Assembly: GCA_001600875.1 (NCBI GenBank)
Contig: BCLD01000010.1
Location: 243,001-307,000, forward strand
Direction: 5' to 3'
Length of the DNA stretch: 64,000 bases
Origin: Solicoccozyma terricola
Lineage: Eukaryota; Basidiomycota; Tremellomycetes; Filobasidiales; Piskurozymaceae
In this document: positions 11,153 through 25,000 of the stretch, in pieces
Layout: every line of letters begins with the position of its first letter
Numbering within the stretch: position 1 is the first letter of the stretch
Notes under the pieces: model-generated
Database searches by the model: none
Seen by the model: the letters and a program-made list of their open reading frames with translations, nothing else
Told to the model about the DNA's origin: nothing
Made by a program: the position numbers and the translations under genes

Positions 11153-14100
11153 ATGGCCTACGATCCAATTCGCGATCGTATGACACCAACCTCATCGCCT
11201 TACAATTCAACCGCGTCCCTCCCAACTCACAACGATGTCAATCCGAATCATCATCAAACTCCACAACATCATCGCCCTTCTTCTTCTGGATATAACGGGA
11301 TGGGGTTTTCAACTCCAATAGGGAATGGACAATCATCAACTGTTCCACATACTCATCATGGTGGTGTTGGTGTTGGTATAGGACAATCTTATATTTCTCC
11401 GAATATCAACACTACAACTCCACACAACGATTCTCGTCCAATCGATCGATCATACTTTTCCCTTCCAATAAGAGATCATCATTCATCCCTCTCCGCACCA
11501 ACATCAAATCGTAATGGATCCCTCTCTCCGATTCCACCTAATGGATATGGCAACGGACGCGAAATTCCATCTTTAGCTTATCCACCTGCATTCTCACATC
11601 ATACGAATTTCGGCTCAGTGGAAATGTCAAGGAATATATCATCAGGTTCGGGAGGTGGGAAACGATCAATGTCAAGTGGTTCAAATGGGTCTGGATTCAC
11701 TATTGGTGGTGGGGAGCGAGGGAATGGGAATGGACATGGTCCAGGTGGTCCAGGTTTTCGATCGATTCTTAACGATCAACAACCACAACCACCTTTACGA
11801 CATCCAGACTCCCGTCGATCTTCATTCGGTATAATGGCTATATCACCTCTCTCCGGTCCATCTGCTTTACCTGGACAAGGAGGGAAATACACACACGAAG
11901 AAAGAAGATCAATTACGCCTTTGGGATTTAGAGATTCGGAAACAACACCTCCTATTGGATTGAATCAACTAGCTACTCCTTCTAGGAATAATTCAATCTC
12001 GTTGTCGATGTTGTTGAATGATGATGTTGGTTCTATCAATGAAGGGAAGCGGTCTTCTTTTGGTGGAAGACCAACCAGTTCATCTTCATCTTCACTTGGA
12101 GGGGTGGGATCTGATCTGGTAGTTCAACAAGTAGGAGGATTGGATAGTCTGGCTGATGCTGCTTTGGCATTAGAAACTCCTAAATCGAATGGAAATCAAA
12201 TTGATCACTCGGTAATCAATCGAATTCAAAAACGAGCGAGATCAAGAAGTAATTCACCGAGATTCGGTAATGATGTTTCGAATCCAAATGAAAGAGAAGT
12301 TGCTATGATGTCACCGACGACGACTATCGATACTCCAACTGCATCAACGGATGATATGGAACCACAACGACCTTTATCATCATCTGCTACGACGACGACG
12401 ACGACGACGACACTTCGACGTGGTTCATTTCAATTACCCACGTCAATACCAGGAGCAGGAGCAGTCGTCGTTGATCCAGCTGCTTTAGAAAAATGGGAAA
12501 AGGCAAAAGCAAAGAAGAGGGGTGTTGGGAAACAGAGAAGAGAGTCTGTAGTCTCACCACAACCACAAGGAGAAGGAGTTTCAAAACCCGTCGTCGTTGA
12601 GAGGACCCCCAAAGTGAGGAAGAAATCCACCACGACGGTGGTAACGCAACAGATGGACGAGAAGCAGCCAAAGGATATCGATTTGACGTTTTCACCGGAG
12701 ACATCCACGATGGATCTTGGTAATGTCATGTCACCTTCCGAAGAACCTCCGCCGCGAAAGAAAGCTAGGAAGGAGTCGTTCGCCTCGAGTACACCGTCGA
12801 GAAGGGAATCATTGACCAAGGAGAGTACGACTTTTCCCTCGGAGGAAATGCAGAATGCCAGCAAAGAAGAGGAAGGAAGATGGTCGCCATCCGCACCGTC
12901 TACTTCTTTGATCGCTACGGACAACGCTGTGAAGCAAGTGCGAGCAAAACCTTCTCGAAAAGTGTCCGGAACAACAATTGCAGTTCAACACCGATCGAAT
13001 GAGGCAGTGTCACCCACCGCTGTCGCGACTCATGTTCAGGTTTCATCAGACGCATTCGTAGTTCCGCATGTTCCAGGCGAAAGAAAGGCCAGCAACCCTT
13101 CAACATCAATACCACCACTTCCTACCTCCCGAATACCGTACAACCCAACACATAGAGTATCCAGACCGTTCCACATGCTCAAACCGATCTCACCGGACGA
13201 AATTGCGTGGCTACGACAGCATAGGCGAAATCCATTGGCTCGCGTAACATCATCCACCATGGCGAATCGGAATGGTGGAAAAGAGTCCACGAGTTCAGCG
13301 TCGCACGATCGAGTTCCCAGCGGAGATGCAGGGATTAGCAAGAGGAGACGAGATTCGGATGTCTCTCCAACTGGAGGAAGCGGTGGATTTGCGGACCCTG
13401 GAAGTGCTGTCAAACGTGCGCGGGACGAAGAAGGAGACGGTCGAGTGATTGGCAACCAATATGAAAACCATCACGTCGCCGCACACTGTGAGTCGCTGAA
13501 TTCCTGTATATATGTCCTCGTTCTAACGTCTCGTTCCATCTCTCAGACAACTCGCGCAAGGATCTTGGCAAAAACGCTCGCGAGCACTCTGCCATCTTCG
13601 GTCTTCGTAAATTCAACAACTGGGTCAAGTCGGTACTCATACATCGGTTTGCATGCTGTCGACCGGACTCGGAAGGTCGAGACCAGAGAGGACGGCCCCG
13701 GCCTGGTCGTGTCTTGGACATGGGGTGCGGGAAAGGCGGCGATCTGAAGAAATGGGACAAGGCCTACATTGCGGAGTACATCGGTGTCGGTAAGTGATGA
13801 TGTTTTGGACGGCGGGGAATGACATGACTGACGCGATATTCGGACAATACTAGATATCGCCGCTGGCTCCATCGCGGACGCTAAAGCTCGAGCAGCTAGT
13901 GAACGTCTACGTTACAGTGCAAAGTTTTACGTTCTGGACTGCTTCAACGTGAGGGTTTGGCGCGGTCTTGGTCAAAACGTTTTTGTAATTGACATGGGTT
14001 CCTTTCCGCGATTCCAGGAACCCGTCAAGAACGTCCTTTCCGACGACGAAGTCGCGCCCCTCTTTGACAACGTCTCGATGCAGTTCTGCATACATTACGC

Positions 14101-14792
14101 GTTTTCGGACGTCGGTCGTGTACGCCTTATGCTCGAGAACGCATCACGGTACCTGCGAAAGGGGGGTGTGTTCTTTGGAACGACGTTGTCGGATCACAAG
14201 ATTATGTGAGCCGGCTTATATTCAGCGCAAGTCACCGAAACCATACGCTGACATTTTGAACTGTCAATGCAGGCACAAGCTCGCAGAGATTCCGCCCGGC
14301 GAGGATCTTGTCATCCAGAACGACTACTACCGCATTGTATTCAATGAACGAGAGCACAAGGGACCGTTCGGACATGCATATACCTTCACTCTACTTGATG
14401 CTATTGACGAATGCAAGGAATATGTGGTCACATGGAGCGAATTCGAAAGGTGAGTCGGCCGACAAAACGTTGCAACGATGGGATCGCTCAAGCGCCCGAT
14501 TATCCAACAGTTTGGCGAGAGAGTATGGTTTTACATGTGTCTACAGAAAGGACTTTGATGAACTTTTCGAAGAGGAGCATGATATTCCCGAGAGCTACGC
14601 ATTGGCCGAGAAGATGGGCGTGACAAAGGGCGGAAACATGTTTATGAATCCTGGGGAGTGGGATGCAGCTAGTATGTTTCGGCTCCGATACGTCCGTGCT
14701 AGCTCAGAAGCTAATCCATCTCTCCTCCCATCGCAGCCATGTACATGGCGTTCGCATTTGAGCAGACTCGAGAGCCCAAGCGAAGACCTTGA
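11153..14792 (+). CDS. ABD1: mRNA cap guanine-N7 methyltransferase
   Basis: Seven exons: 11153-13487, 13547-13789, 13854-13948, 14018-14205, 14273-14449, 14511-14671 and 14737-14792; 1084 aa with intact phases. The enzyme methylates the guanosine cap of nascent mRNA using S-adenosylmethionine in the nucleus. Its domain is in the last ~300 residues: FNNWVKSVLI, the SAM-binding motif LDMGCGKGGDLKKW, VDIAAGSI, the SMQFCIHYAF substrate/SAM motif, and the GGNMFMNPGEWD and MYMAFAFEQ C-terminal block. Yeast and human enzymes are about 440-480 aa. Here the first exon adds ~780 residues of low-complexity Ser/Pro/Thr/His sequence with scattered basic patches and SP/TP dipeptides. This extension is continuous with the domain across a normal intron, so it appears genuine. 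The stop is 59 bases from the convergent NAA40 stop. Confidence 0.93.
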
Positions 14793-14851
14793 GGGCTATT
14801 TTACTTGTAATAAAGTGAAGCCGCAGTTGTATCTTGGGCTTGTGGACCTAT

Positions 14852-15968
14852 TCATGATAGCTTCCCTTCCACGTTCAGACTGAGGATGCGATAGTCTGTC
14901 AGAAGGTCGTCTGGGTGCTGAGGTTCGATGTCTTGAACCCAATCGGTGTCTGCGGTGGAGAGGTCTACGCCTGATTTTTCTGCTCTCTCGAGGCGACGAA
15001 GACGAGTGGGGTCGATCTCGTCCGGCTGGAAGCTGGGGGAGGAGTCAAGATCAAGACAAGTCAGATGATGAACAGCACCAACAACCGACCCGTCGCTGTA
15101 ACATACCCTTGTGCTGCATAGAACCTCAAAGCATTTACATTGACTATCAGACTCACGATTAGCCAGATCTACATTGCTTGCTGCATTTAATCAGGACTCA
15201 CCTCTCAAACAAGTCAACATCATCTTCTCCATCTCCGTTTTCTCAGCTATGCTCTGACATTGACGTAATAACTCCTTCCCGAGTCCAGAACCATGAGCCG
15301 TAGGTGCGATTTGCATCTCGTATCTGCCCGACTACCAACCGCATCAGCAATGCTATTGGAAAGAACGGGAAAACGCCTTTTGATGCTCACATGTACAAAA
15401 CATCCGCCATCGGCTCATCTGCATATTCCAAACTATCCACCGTGTCTTCGACGTCGAAACGAAAACTCGCGAATCCTAACAACTCATCGCTCGCTTCATT
15501 GCCAGAGGTGATGAGTATGAACCTCGTTTGAGGATGGAAGAGCTCTTTTAGCTTTTCTCGTTTCTGGAATGCAAGGGAAGTGCCCTTGGAGCTGGACGCA
15601 GGACGAGGGTCAGCGCTCGACGGCAGACGGGAAGCGGGACATTTGGGAACACACACATTTCCCTCATGTTTTCGTCAAACAGCTTCCAAACTGCATCACG
15701 AAGGGGGCTAGAGATGTTCGCAGGCGTAGTGATTGATATCACATAACTAAAGGTTCACAAACATCAGCGTTGATAGGTCACATTCGAGCTGTATGTATAT
15801 ACTCACTGAGTTCCATCGTTCAGCTTGCCTTCCTCGGGAAGGTCAGGAGCAAGCGCTTTGACGTCAAGCTGGATCCTCAAGTCGTCAGGTAATGGTCGAC
15901 TCGTGATGTTATCCCCGTCGAACGCTCACTCTCTGTGCTCGTCTTACTACTTTGCTTGTCGGTGTCAT
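14852..15968 (-). CDS. NAA40: histone-specific N-alpha-acetyltransferase NatD
   Basis: Clear minus-strand exons are 15657 and upstream, 15591-15391, 15323-15202, 15143-15107 and 15032-14852, preceded by one around 15900-15810. The product is a GNAT enzyme that acetylates the N-terminal serine of histones H4 and H2A. Visible family marks: KLFDENMRE followed by KLKELFHPQTRF, FASFRFDVE, VLYIYEMQIAPTAHG with the acetyl-CoA loop SGLGKELL, KMMLTCLRVNVNALRFY, and the C-terminal FQPDEIDPTRL. That order is diagnostic of NAA40. The extreme N-terminus is unresolved: the ATG at 15968 opens a basic MTPTSK peptide, as in other NatD proteins, but I could not find a phase-compatible junction from it to the exon encoding PLPDDLRIQLDVK. 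Confidence 0.85.
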
Positions 15969-16396
15969 CTCATGATTCGGAGGATGTGGATGTGCGAGGG
16001 TGAACGCGTGAAGACACGTTCGACGCGGCCAACTCGGGTTGAATGCAAAAGATGAATGAAATCCTCCCGATCTATATGCACAATGTATGATCACTCCTCG
16101 CCGTTTCAGCGTTCCCCAACACTCGACCATACAACCCATCCGATGTGATGATTTCCCATACTTCCATACGTCAAGAATTTCCCATCACTTGGGTACTCTT
16201 CCAATCTGATCCTTCCCATCACCCATCGTGTCCAACCCACTAGGTTTCCTACCCAATGCAGCTCCAACACCTGAATTCGAGAGATACTTTGCCCATGTAG
16301 GTTCGACGAATAAACCGCTGTGTGAGAGGAAATGAAGAAAACGAAAAGAAAAACGTCCAAAAGAACAACGATCATATCATCAGTTCTTGTTCCTAT
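15969..16396. other. intergenic spacer, thioesterase 3' end to NAA40 5' end
   Basis: 428 bases between two tandem minus-strand genes. I see no gene; the open frames lack motifs. Confidence 0.5.
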
Positions 16397-17513
16397 TCAG
16401 AGGAATGAGCCGATGAAACCTCGTTCGACGTACGTAGCAGTACAAAGGACTTCCCCATCTAAAGTCTCCATAGTCGCACTAACATCCGCTTTCCTTCCGC
16501 TTAATTTATCCAATTTGGTACGTATGATGATCCATTGATCTGCTCTTGTGGGTTTCTTGTATGATAGAGAGAGGGTGGCTGTTACGCCGATTTTAGATGG
16601 AAGATTTAGGAGAGCCTGGTGGCAGTGGGTGGGTGAATGGGTGGTGAGTGGGTGGGCGGAGTGGGGGTTAATGGGATGAGTATGTGAGACGTGTTGCAAA
16701 TGTGAAAGGTTTGGGAAAAGAGGGGAGGGGAGGGGAGACTTACATTCCTCGCTAATGATTCATCGAAAATGGTAGCTATCAAACCACCATGAATAATCCC
16801 ATCATGTCCACATAAACTCCTTCCAAGATGAAGAACAACAACCGCTTCACCCTCATCATGTCTCGCAAACACCACTGGTCTAACTCCTAATCGTCCTGGT
16901 CCATGAAGAACAGAAGCGGTCAAGTTATGTGGGGATGGGAAAGTCTCTGAATGAGGTCTTGTGAAATACCATCCCTTTTTTTCTTTCATCTCTTTAACGA
17001 TATTTAATTCCCAAACCTCTGATTCGAGACGTTTCATGATTGATTTCCCTTCTGGAGATGTAGAGGGTTCGGGTGGAGGTGAAGGAGAAGGGAAGAGGAG
17101 GTCGAGTGGTGCTGGGAGGACGGCTGGGAGGACATTTTGAGCAGGGTAGAATGATGAGATGAGGTACGTGGTAGGTAGAGATAGAGATAAGATTGAAACG
17201 ACGGCTGTGGTGGGGTGGGGGGGGGGGGGAGTTAAATATGTTTAGTGTAAAGGTTGGGAGAGAGAAGGGACGAGGACTTACCCATCGCTGAAAATCCTCT
17301 TCTTCCACCTGGACCACCCGATCCTTTCCCAGACGGAATAACACTATGTGTGGCATTCGATCCACCGACATGACTTCTCCCTGGTGTTATTCTGGACGTG
17401 AGCCATCGACGAGTGGACCTTGATGTCGGAGTGGTAAGACTGGAGCGAGTTGGAAGTCCCCGAGATATGGAGAGAAGGGAATGACGGAGGACGGTGGGTG
17501 GTGGTGGTGACAT
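16397..17513 (-). CDS. hotdog-fold thioesterase (4HBT/PaaI type), membrane-anchored
   Basis: Minus-strand exons 17513-17282, 17204-16744 and 16615-16397; 303 aa. The catalytic hotdog core shows HDGIIHGGLIATIFDESLARN, the HGG...D/E signature of the PaaI/THEM4 family, followed by the long strand region KIGVTATLSLSYKKPTRAD and ETLDGEVLCTATYVERG. The N-terminus is Ser/Thr/Arg-rich without acidic residues over ~45 residues and fits a mitochondrial targeting sequence. A hydrophobic stretch (AVVSILSLSLPTTYLISSFY) follows, so inner-membrane anchoring is likely. The substrate is probably an acyl-CoA; specificity cannot be read. Intron 1 contains a poly-C tract on the sense strand. It shares a 382-bp divergent promoter with the RabGAP gene. 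Confidence 0.85.
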
Positions 17514-17895
17514 GTTGATGATGTGGATGAGTGGTGTAGACGAGTGTTGGATAGATGTGTGTGGATGTTGGATGGATGTGGATGATGATGATGCTGACCC
17601 TGTGATGACTCCAACGGGCGAAGTGGGAAGTTTGAATTATCAACAACCGAGGTTAGCCGGGGAGGGTGCGGTCGCACCGCGGATTTCAATCCATCAAGTG
17701 TCATCCACACTCAACACCCATATTACTTATTACTGGATTACTTCCACGTAGCACCCGTCACCGTCACCGTCAAAGTACCCACCTCCACCACACTACTTCT
17801 CTGTCTGCACACCGTCCTCATCCTACCTTCCATCAATCATCGACGCCAAACACTCCCTCCCCCGCGACCTCTCCCCGGCTCACGGTATTCATCAG
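17514..17895. promoter_or_regulatory. divergent promoter, thioesterase and Gyp7-type RabGAP
   Basis: 382 bp between two divergent start codons. It is rich in GATGTGGATG-type repeats on the thioesterase side and CACCGTCACCGTC on the other. No TATA box is clear. Confidence 0.5.
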
Positions 17896-20800
17896 ATGAT
17901 GGGTGGCGGATCTCACCCCAAGGATGTGGAGGAGGTGGAAGGAATGGGATGGAGTAGCAGATCGGTGAGTAAATCATGTTTGACCAAAGTACCACTCGTG
18001 CTCGATGTTGGAGAGTCGTTTTAGAGGCGGAGAGATGATTGGAAGGGGGGGAGGAGGTGGAATTGAGTGGGTGATGAATGGTGATTTGAGAGAATGGTGG
18101 CGAGTTTAGCAAATGTCTTTCATCAGTTGAATGGATGGATCGTCGTAGCTGTGTGTTTCGAGTGTGAATGCAATAAAGCTGATTATATCCCTGGTCTTTT
18201 TCCTTCCTCTCCAATCATCACCTCCCTCTCCACCTTTTCAACGATACTACTACCCTTCCTTCATCCTACCCTACCGACCGAACCCCCCCCCCCCACCTCT
18301 CTCTACCTTTCTCACAGTCCGACGAGTTGATCCACATAACCAAATCTTTAAACCTCTCAAAGTCAAATCCCAACGTTTCAGAAATCATTGACGAAGAAAT
18401 CGCTAATCCATGGGGAAACGGAAATGATGAACAAAACGTCCTCGGCGTGAAATTGGATGTTGACAACTCAATCAAAGAAGATGATATCTCGGAGGATTCA
18501 AGTGATTCATTCGATAAACCAATTCATTCACATTTAAATCTTCCACAAACAACCACATCTGATTCGATTCAACCTACTAAAAAGTTAAATCACGATAAAC
18601 GTGCTCATTTACTTTTCTGTAAATCTCACGTATACATTCATCCAACACCACATAATAAAGATAACATCGATGGGATATTAGGTATTGCAGAAGTCACTAC
18701 CGCCGCGTCATCGCACTCAATGGTATCTGGAGATGAAAAGGGGAAAGGAAAAGGGAAAGGGAAGAAATCAAGTGGGAAGAAGGTTGTTTTATTTTGGATT
18801 CCGATTTCTTTGGCTTGGGAATTAGGAGAGGAAGAAAGGTATAAGATGTGGGAGGGTAGAATGGTAGAGAAAGATGGATTGGAAGGGATGAGTGATGGGG
18901 TTGGGAGAATGGGAGGGAAGGAGGTTGGGGAAGGGAAGGACGACGATGATGATGGTATGTTTTCGTTACAAACTTTGTGATCTTGGGAAAACCATGTGAT
19001 ATCAGCTAAACGAGGACCTACATTTTAGCAGATTACGTCTTTGTGACACTTCCAACTCCTACTTCCTCCCTTCAAGCCACCGAATCTAAACTATCTCCGG
19101 GACAATACGCATTCTCCGTCCCTCTTTCTCAAGTGTATAGTCTGTTGGTATATCCCCCGACCCTGTCAAACTGGTATGGAAGCGTTACTATCAAGTGAGT
19201 GTTGTTTTCTTTTTCTTCTTCTTGTAATCACACGGCGAGGGATATAGATATCTTTAGCTAATGCCACTCTGAGGATCCAGCATGCTCGGAGGTTTCGCGT
19301 TGTCTACTTTGCATTTCCACGATGATGAATCTCCATCAACGATTCATTTAATGTCCGCTTCTCCACCAGTGAACTCCTGGACGTCGACACCGGGAAGCGC
19401 TGAATCCCGTGCGGGTCGTCTTATCTGGGGTGCAACACCGTTTTTCGCTCTCCTGCGTGATGGTACTCTATGCGACCTGCTACGATCTAGATTGGAACCT
19501 AATTTATACCTCGTTAATCCGAGTAGAAGCGATCGGGAAGTTCATGAAATTGAACTCAGTGAGGATGAGGACGGAGTGGTACCAAAGTCAATGAGAGTAG
19601 GTGGGGAGAGAAACGGGAAAGAAGCATATCCTCCTGCTGCGGGATTTCCTTCAACGATCGCTTTCCCGACCTATGCAAGTGATGGGACGCGAGAAGGACA
19701 GGATCTCGATCTTCCAACTCCTACTTTCCCTTATCATCCCGCTAGGACAAACTTCTTGTCTTCATTCTCAATGCTCACTCAACAAGCTAAACAACTCACC
19801 ACCTCCGTATTGTCTCATCCGCTCGCCAAACCTTTTGTTCCGCATTTACCGGAACCCGTTCGGAGTCTGGTCACCGTGCCAGGTGAATGGGAGTCTATGG
19901 GCGAGCGACAGAAACGCATCAGGGAAGCAAAAGCGGGTGGTAAAAAGGGAAGAAGCGCAGTCGCAGGCGAATACGAATCAGCTAGGGTTTACCTCGCTAG
20001 ATGGGCACGGATCGTAGCAGAGGAAGGTGAAAGAGCAAGGAAGGCGGAGGTGGCGTCGAATGCGACGTTTGCTGAAGACAAGGATGGAACCGAGTCTTCT
20101 GTCGGAGTTGCGGGCGTGTTCGAGGTCATCCGATCATCCAGGTCGGGAGCGCCTTTACCTACCACAACGAGACAACCTGGCGAACCGATCACGGAGGAGG
20201 ACTTTTTGGCATGGCACGAAAAGGGTCTCGATGAATCCCATCTCCGTAGAGAGGGATTCAGGAGAGGGTGCTCTGCCGAGGGAAGGGCTCGCCAATGGGT
20301 CTGGGAGGTGTACCTCGGCGTCATTGGATGGGATGTAGGGCTTGGAAAGGATCGCAAGACATCAATTGAGCTCCGGGAACAGGCCCGGAAAGACCTCAGG
20401 ATCCAGTACGAACAACATCGAGATCGATGGCAGGCGGCATCCCCATCAGCCTCCCCGGCGTCCGCGGAAAGCATGTCAAAAGCCAAGGAAGAATGGCATA
20501 GAATCGACGTGAGTACCGCTGCTGTTTGATGCGTTTTGTAGACTCGAAAGTCTCCAGATGTCGGTCGCTGACATGGCACCAGTCTTGTCTAATTCCGCTT
20601 CCTTTGGATGATCGCCGTTTGTTTGAAACTCTCCCGTTCTCATCCATCAAGGTCGATTGTCGACGGACCGATCGAAATCAGGAACTGTTTGCAGTCCCTG
20701 ACGAATACGCCGGCGACGAGGAGAAAGAGGCGGGCGGGGCCGGCTCCAACGGCGGACTGGGAGAGTCCGAGCCTGGTAGCCAGACTGCTCTCAATCGTGA

Positions 20801-21914
20801 GTTTTGGTGTCAGCCCAAACACCATGTCAATGATTAATCGCGCATGCATTCACAGCCCACGTCGCCGCTCTTCGTACCATACTCATGACCTATCACATGT
20901 ATTCGCCTACTCTGGGCTATGTTCAAGGCATGAGCGACCTGCTCAGTCCCATCTATGTTGTCTTTCAAGCGGACGAAGCGGGAAGCTTCTGGGCTTTCTC
21001 AGGTCTTATGCGGATGATGGTGAGTGGCTGGGTACTTGCTCCATTCAGATGCATCTTTGAACCGTATTCCTATTTTACCAGGAAAACAACTTCCTTCGTG
21101 ACCAGAGCGGAATGAGGGCAAAGCTTTCTACACTGCAGCATTTGATCCGAGTGATGGATCCGGAGCTCTATGTTCATTTAGGTATGAAGGAAGCCTTTGA
21201 ATACCTATAGGACCTCTCTGACCTCTTCATCGCCTGGCAGAAAATACGGACTCCCTCAATCTCTTTTTCTGTTTCCGCTGGATCCTTATCATCTTCAAGC
21301 GGGAGTTTCCGTTCGGTGACATTGCTAGACTATGGGACGTAAGTATAAGAGTTGTTTGATGTCCAATATCGACTTCTTTCTGACAAGTCTTGCATGCATC
21401 CAGGTTCTCTTCTCGCACCACTACACCTCGTCATTCGACCTTTTCATTGCGCTAGCAATCCTTACCGAGCACCGTGACATCATCTGTCGTTACCTGGTCG
21501 AATTTGACGAGGTAAGTACTGACCTCATGAACCGGCTTCGTGTTTCACGAAAGCGCTGACCACTTTGGGACAGGTCCTCAAATATGCAAACGACCTGAGT
21601 GGTACCGTGAGTTGTCTTAATAGAGTTGCAGTCACGCCTCTCGCGCGTCCCTGACAGGCTTTGCGCCGCAGATTGAGCTGGATTCCATTGTCGCCCAAGC
21701 AGAGGTTCTCTTCCTGAGCTTCCGGACCTTGGTCGAGGAAGTCGATCGCAACGAAAGTATACGAGCTGGCTCATCGGCCAATGAAGGGGGCCTACGTCAG
21801 CGTAAGACGGGCTCTGCGACACCCAAGCCGACTGAGGGTGATACACCATCCCCACAAGTGTCGTCAGACCTTCGGGCATTACTCGACCCATGGAAGAATC
21901 GCACTGGTCATTGA
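17896..21914 (+). CDS. GYP7: Gyp7-type TBC-domain Rab GTPase-activating protein
   Basis: Eleven exons: 17896-17964, 18318-18954, 19029-19194, 19281-20508, 20652-20796, 20856-21019, 21082-21181, 21241-21338, 21404-21511, 21574-21606 and 21672-21914; 996 aa. The first exon (MMGGGSHPKD...) joins a long exon whose frame opens at an AG acceptor, not at an ATG. The N-terminal half carries the Rab-binding/PH-like region typical of TBC1D15/Gyp7 (FWIPISLAWELGE, YVFVTLP, YGSVTIN). The TBC domain is in the C-terminal third. It contains the arginine-finger block DCRRTDRNQELF and the glutamine-finger block GYVQGMSDLL, both catalytic residues being present, then FRWILIIFKREF and ARLWD. The protein should stimulate GTP hydrolysis by a Ypt7/Rab7-like GTPase at vacuoles and endosomes. 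It ends 144 bp from the convergent RPN2 stop. Confidence 0.92.
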
Positions 21915-22058
21915 TTGTTCTACATTTCATACGTTGTACTTCGTAAAGGACTCGTTTGGTTGTAAAGTCCCACCATCCTCATACATGTTTTCCCTTTTAA
22001 TTTCTAGTCCGAGCCGAATGGATACTGCAATTGCCTCTGTGTCAGCTTGATCCCTGAT

Positions 22059-25000
22059 CTATTCCGTCTCGAATTGACTCACCTCGAATGGAGCAGGCAT
22101 CTCCAGTTCAGGTCCTTCGTCAACGTCCATCGAGGAAGCTGCTGGCAGCGTTTCAGCAGCAGCAGCAGCAGTAGCAGCAGCCTCCGGAGCAGCGGGTGGT
22201 GGTGCATCGAGGTTAGCGGACAGCTCCTCGTACACTCCCGCCTCTCCCGGCTGAGTGTCTCGCAGCATGATGATGCCGCCTCCAGCTAATCCAGCATACG
22301 CTTGACCCTTGCTTGGATCTTGTGATAAGGTCGTTCTCTTGCCCTTCTTCACACCCGTCGTTGAACCAGCAGCGCTTGCGGTCGATGTGGCGATGGGCCT
22401 GACCGGCTGATACCGTCCAACCGACGGGAAGGTGACGTATGCCATCTGTGCCGGCGTAATACGGGTCATGTTATGCAGTGCTTCCGAGGTGGGTTCCGAC
22501 ATCGTCCAGAAGTCATCGTCAGCTTTGCTTTCAGTCAATTCCACAGATTCTACAGTTTCTGTAGCTTTGTCGTCCTGTGGGAAGACATGATGTTAGCGAG
22601 TCAGCATGTCAGGTTTTCGATGGGTATGACTACAATTTCGTTCACTCACCGTATCCATGGCGTCCACGCCGTCCGCACCAGCTTTTTCCTGCTCCTTGGT
22701 CTTGGCACGGGCTTGTGCCTTGGCCGTGGTAGAGAGAACAGCGGTCGCAACCTTCTCGACCTTCTCCTTCGCGGGAGGCTTGTAAGGAGAGGGGTAGGCG
22801 AACATCGATGGCTTTGCATTCGAGACAATATCGATTTTGGGTATCTGAGGGAAGAAAGAAGTATTAGCGTACGTCGATGAGCTCTGAACGTCGTCAACAC
22901 GACTCACTCTCAGCTCAGAGTCCAGACCAATGACGGCTGTCGGTGTGAAACTCAAGCTGAGACAGTGGGCAAGAGGGAACCAATACCAGAATTGGCAGAA
23001 GAGAGCCATGCCGACAATAGACGCCATGTTGGGAGTTCCAGCTTTGGATTGCAAGGAAATGGTGACGTTTCTACCGCCAGCGTCGATAATCCCTTGTGAC
23101 ATTGCAGCGCCGAACTTGGCAAGCGAGTCCTCGTGCTTATCTGAGACAACCTTCTCGAATAACTTGCGAGTCTCAGCGACGTGGGGCGACTGAGCCTCGG
23201 TGTGCTGAATGAGAATCATGCCGAGCGAGATGGAGGCACCTTGACGAACGAAATCAACGGGGTCCTTGGTCATTGGCTGGAGCAGCTCGATGGCGTCCTG
23301 GAAGTTAGGTACAGTATGTCAGTCGATGATGTTACGACCTAACCTTAATCCAATCGCAACCCACGTTAGACCCAGTACCAGCACACGATATTCCCAAAGC
23401 AAGAGTAGCACCATGTCGAACATGTGGGTTGTAACTCTCACTGAGCAGCTGGACGACTCGCGGAACCTGCTGGTAGTTGCGGAACATGACAAACCCAAGC
23501 GCGGTAACAGCAGCTCGTCGAACGTCATCGCTAACATCCGAGACAGCGACGTGGAGCAGTTTGCGGATCGCCTTATTGTTAGCGGTTCCCGCGTAAGCCA
23601 TCGCGATAGTGAACATGCCACCGTATCGTAAAATGGAGTCCTGTTATAAAACATATATAAGCTCCCGTGTTCGTCCGTATCGAAGCTAACATCACATGCT
23701 TACCTTCTCAGCCAACAACTGATCGATGACAGAATCCGCCAACTCCGCCCTGCCGTACATCAAGAATGCGATACCCATAGCAAGACCGCGAATGATCTTT
23801 TCGTGCTGAGTTTCGCGAGCATACTGAAGCATCTCATCGAGAGCCTTTTCGGATCCGGAGCCAAGCATAATGAGCCCCATGGCATACCCTGCAGCTTCAC
23901 CCGCGACAGAAGAGTCCTGGAAGAGGATTGTCCGAATTTCATCGTAGGTCTCTGTATCGATGGGTGTGCGAAGTCAGTTGTCTCACTACTGCGCTGCGCA
24001 AGAAACGGACTCGCAACTGACCTTCGTTGTTGCTGGCCATACCAGCCATACCCAGACCTAGAGCCGCTCCGTGCAGCACCACCTCATCTTGATGCGTCTT
24101 CAGCCTTTCCATCAAATAGTCCATGACTTCCTTTCCATGTTTGGCGTGAATCAAACCAAGAGCAAACAAACTCCCACCTTCCGAATACGGACTAGCGTGA
24201 GGGGCCGTCGTACCATCCGCAGAAGGGAGGTAAGGACCGAGAACGGTCATGCCCTTCGCTATCGACCCCTTGTGAATGACACCCAAGGCGGATGTAGCGG
24301 AGAACATAGCCCAATTAGAAGCTCGTCCAAGCCACTCGAGGTTGTCACGCAAAAATTGATCCGAAGTCGTTCCGGCGTGAGCGAAGGCGTTCATGAAAGT
24401 TACAGCGGAATGGAAAATCGAGTGGCGAGCCTCGAGGGCGTCCTATAAACGGCGAGGCAAATCAATTGAGTCGACTAGCACAGTATTCAGAACCCTGTGT
24501 TGAAATCACCTTTGTGTTCTTGAGGATTAACAAATCGGAGTGGTTGTTTTTGGACAAAAACTCAAGGTATAGACGTATGCTCTTCTCTCCTCTCAGGATT
24601 GACTGCATCCTGCCTGATGGGGATTCCTTATCCTGTCGTTTGACAACGGCCAAGGATCAGCGTTCCAGGGCGTTATTCTCCACCACCTTCTCCCATACCT
24701 TGATCTGCTCATCACCCACTACCCCAGTCTCCACCTTGTCCAAAAAGCCTTGAGCTGCTGAATCCGCCAAATCAAAAGCAACTTGATACGCTTCGAGTAA
24801 TTTATCACCTTGCAATAATTCGGACAGGGTTTTGGCTGCGAGTTGCGGATCATTGATCTGAAGCCATATTTGCGCGATAGATGTGTAGTCAGGAGATGGG
24901 GAAAGGGCGAAAAGACGGAGAAGGAGATGCAGGAGCTGAGTTGGGAAAGGATAAGGTGTCAGCTGGGCTACTGATAATCATCCAACTCGCATTGAAACTC

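Noticed and set aside
18327..18980. Independent gene starting at 18327
   Set aside because: The frame opens at a TTG, with no ATG; a CAG acceptor at 18315-18317 links it in phase to the exon at 17896-17964 of the RabGAP gene.
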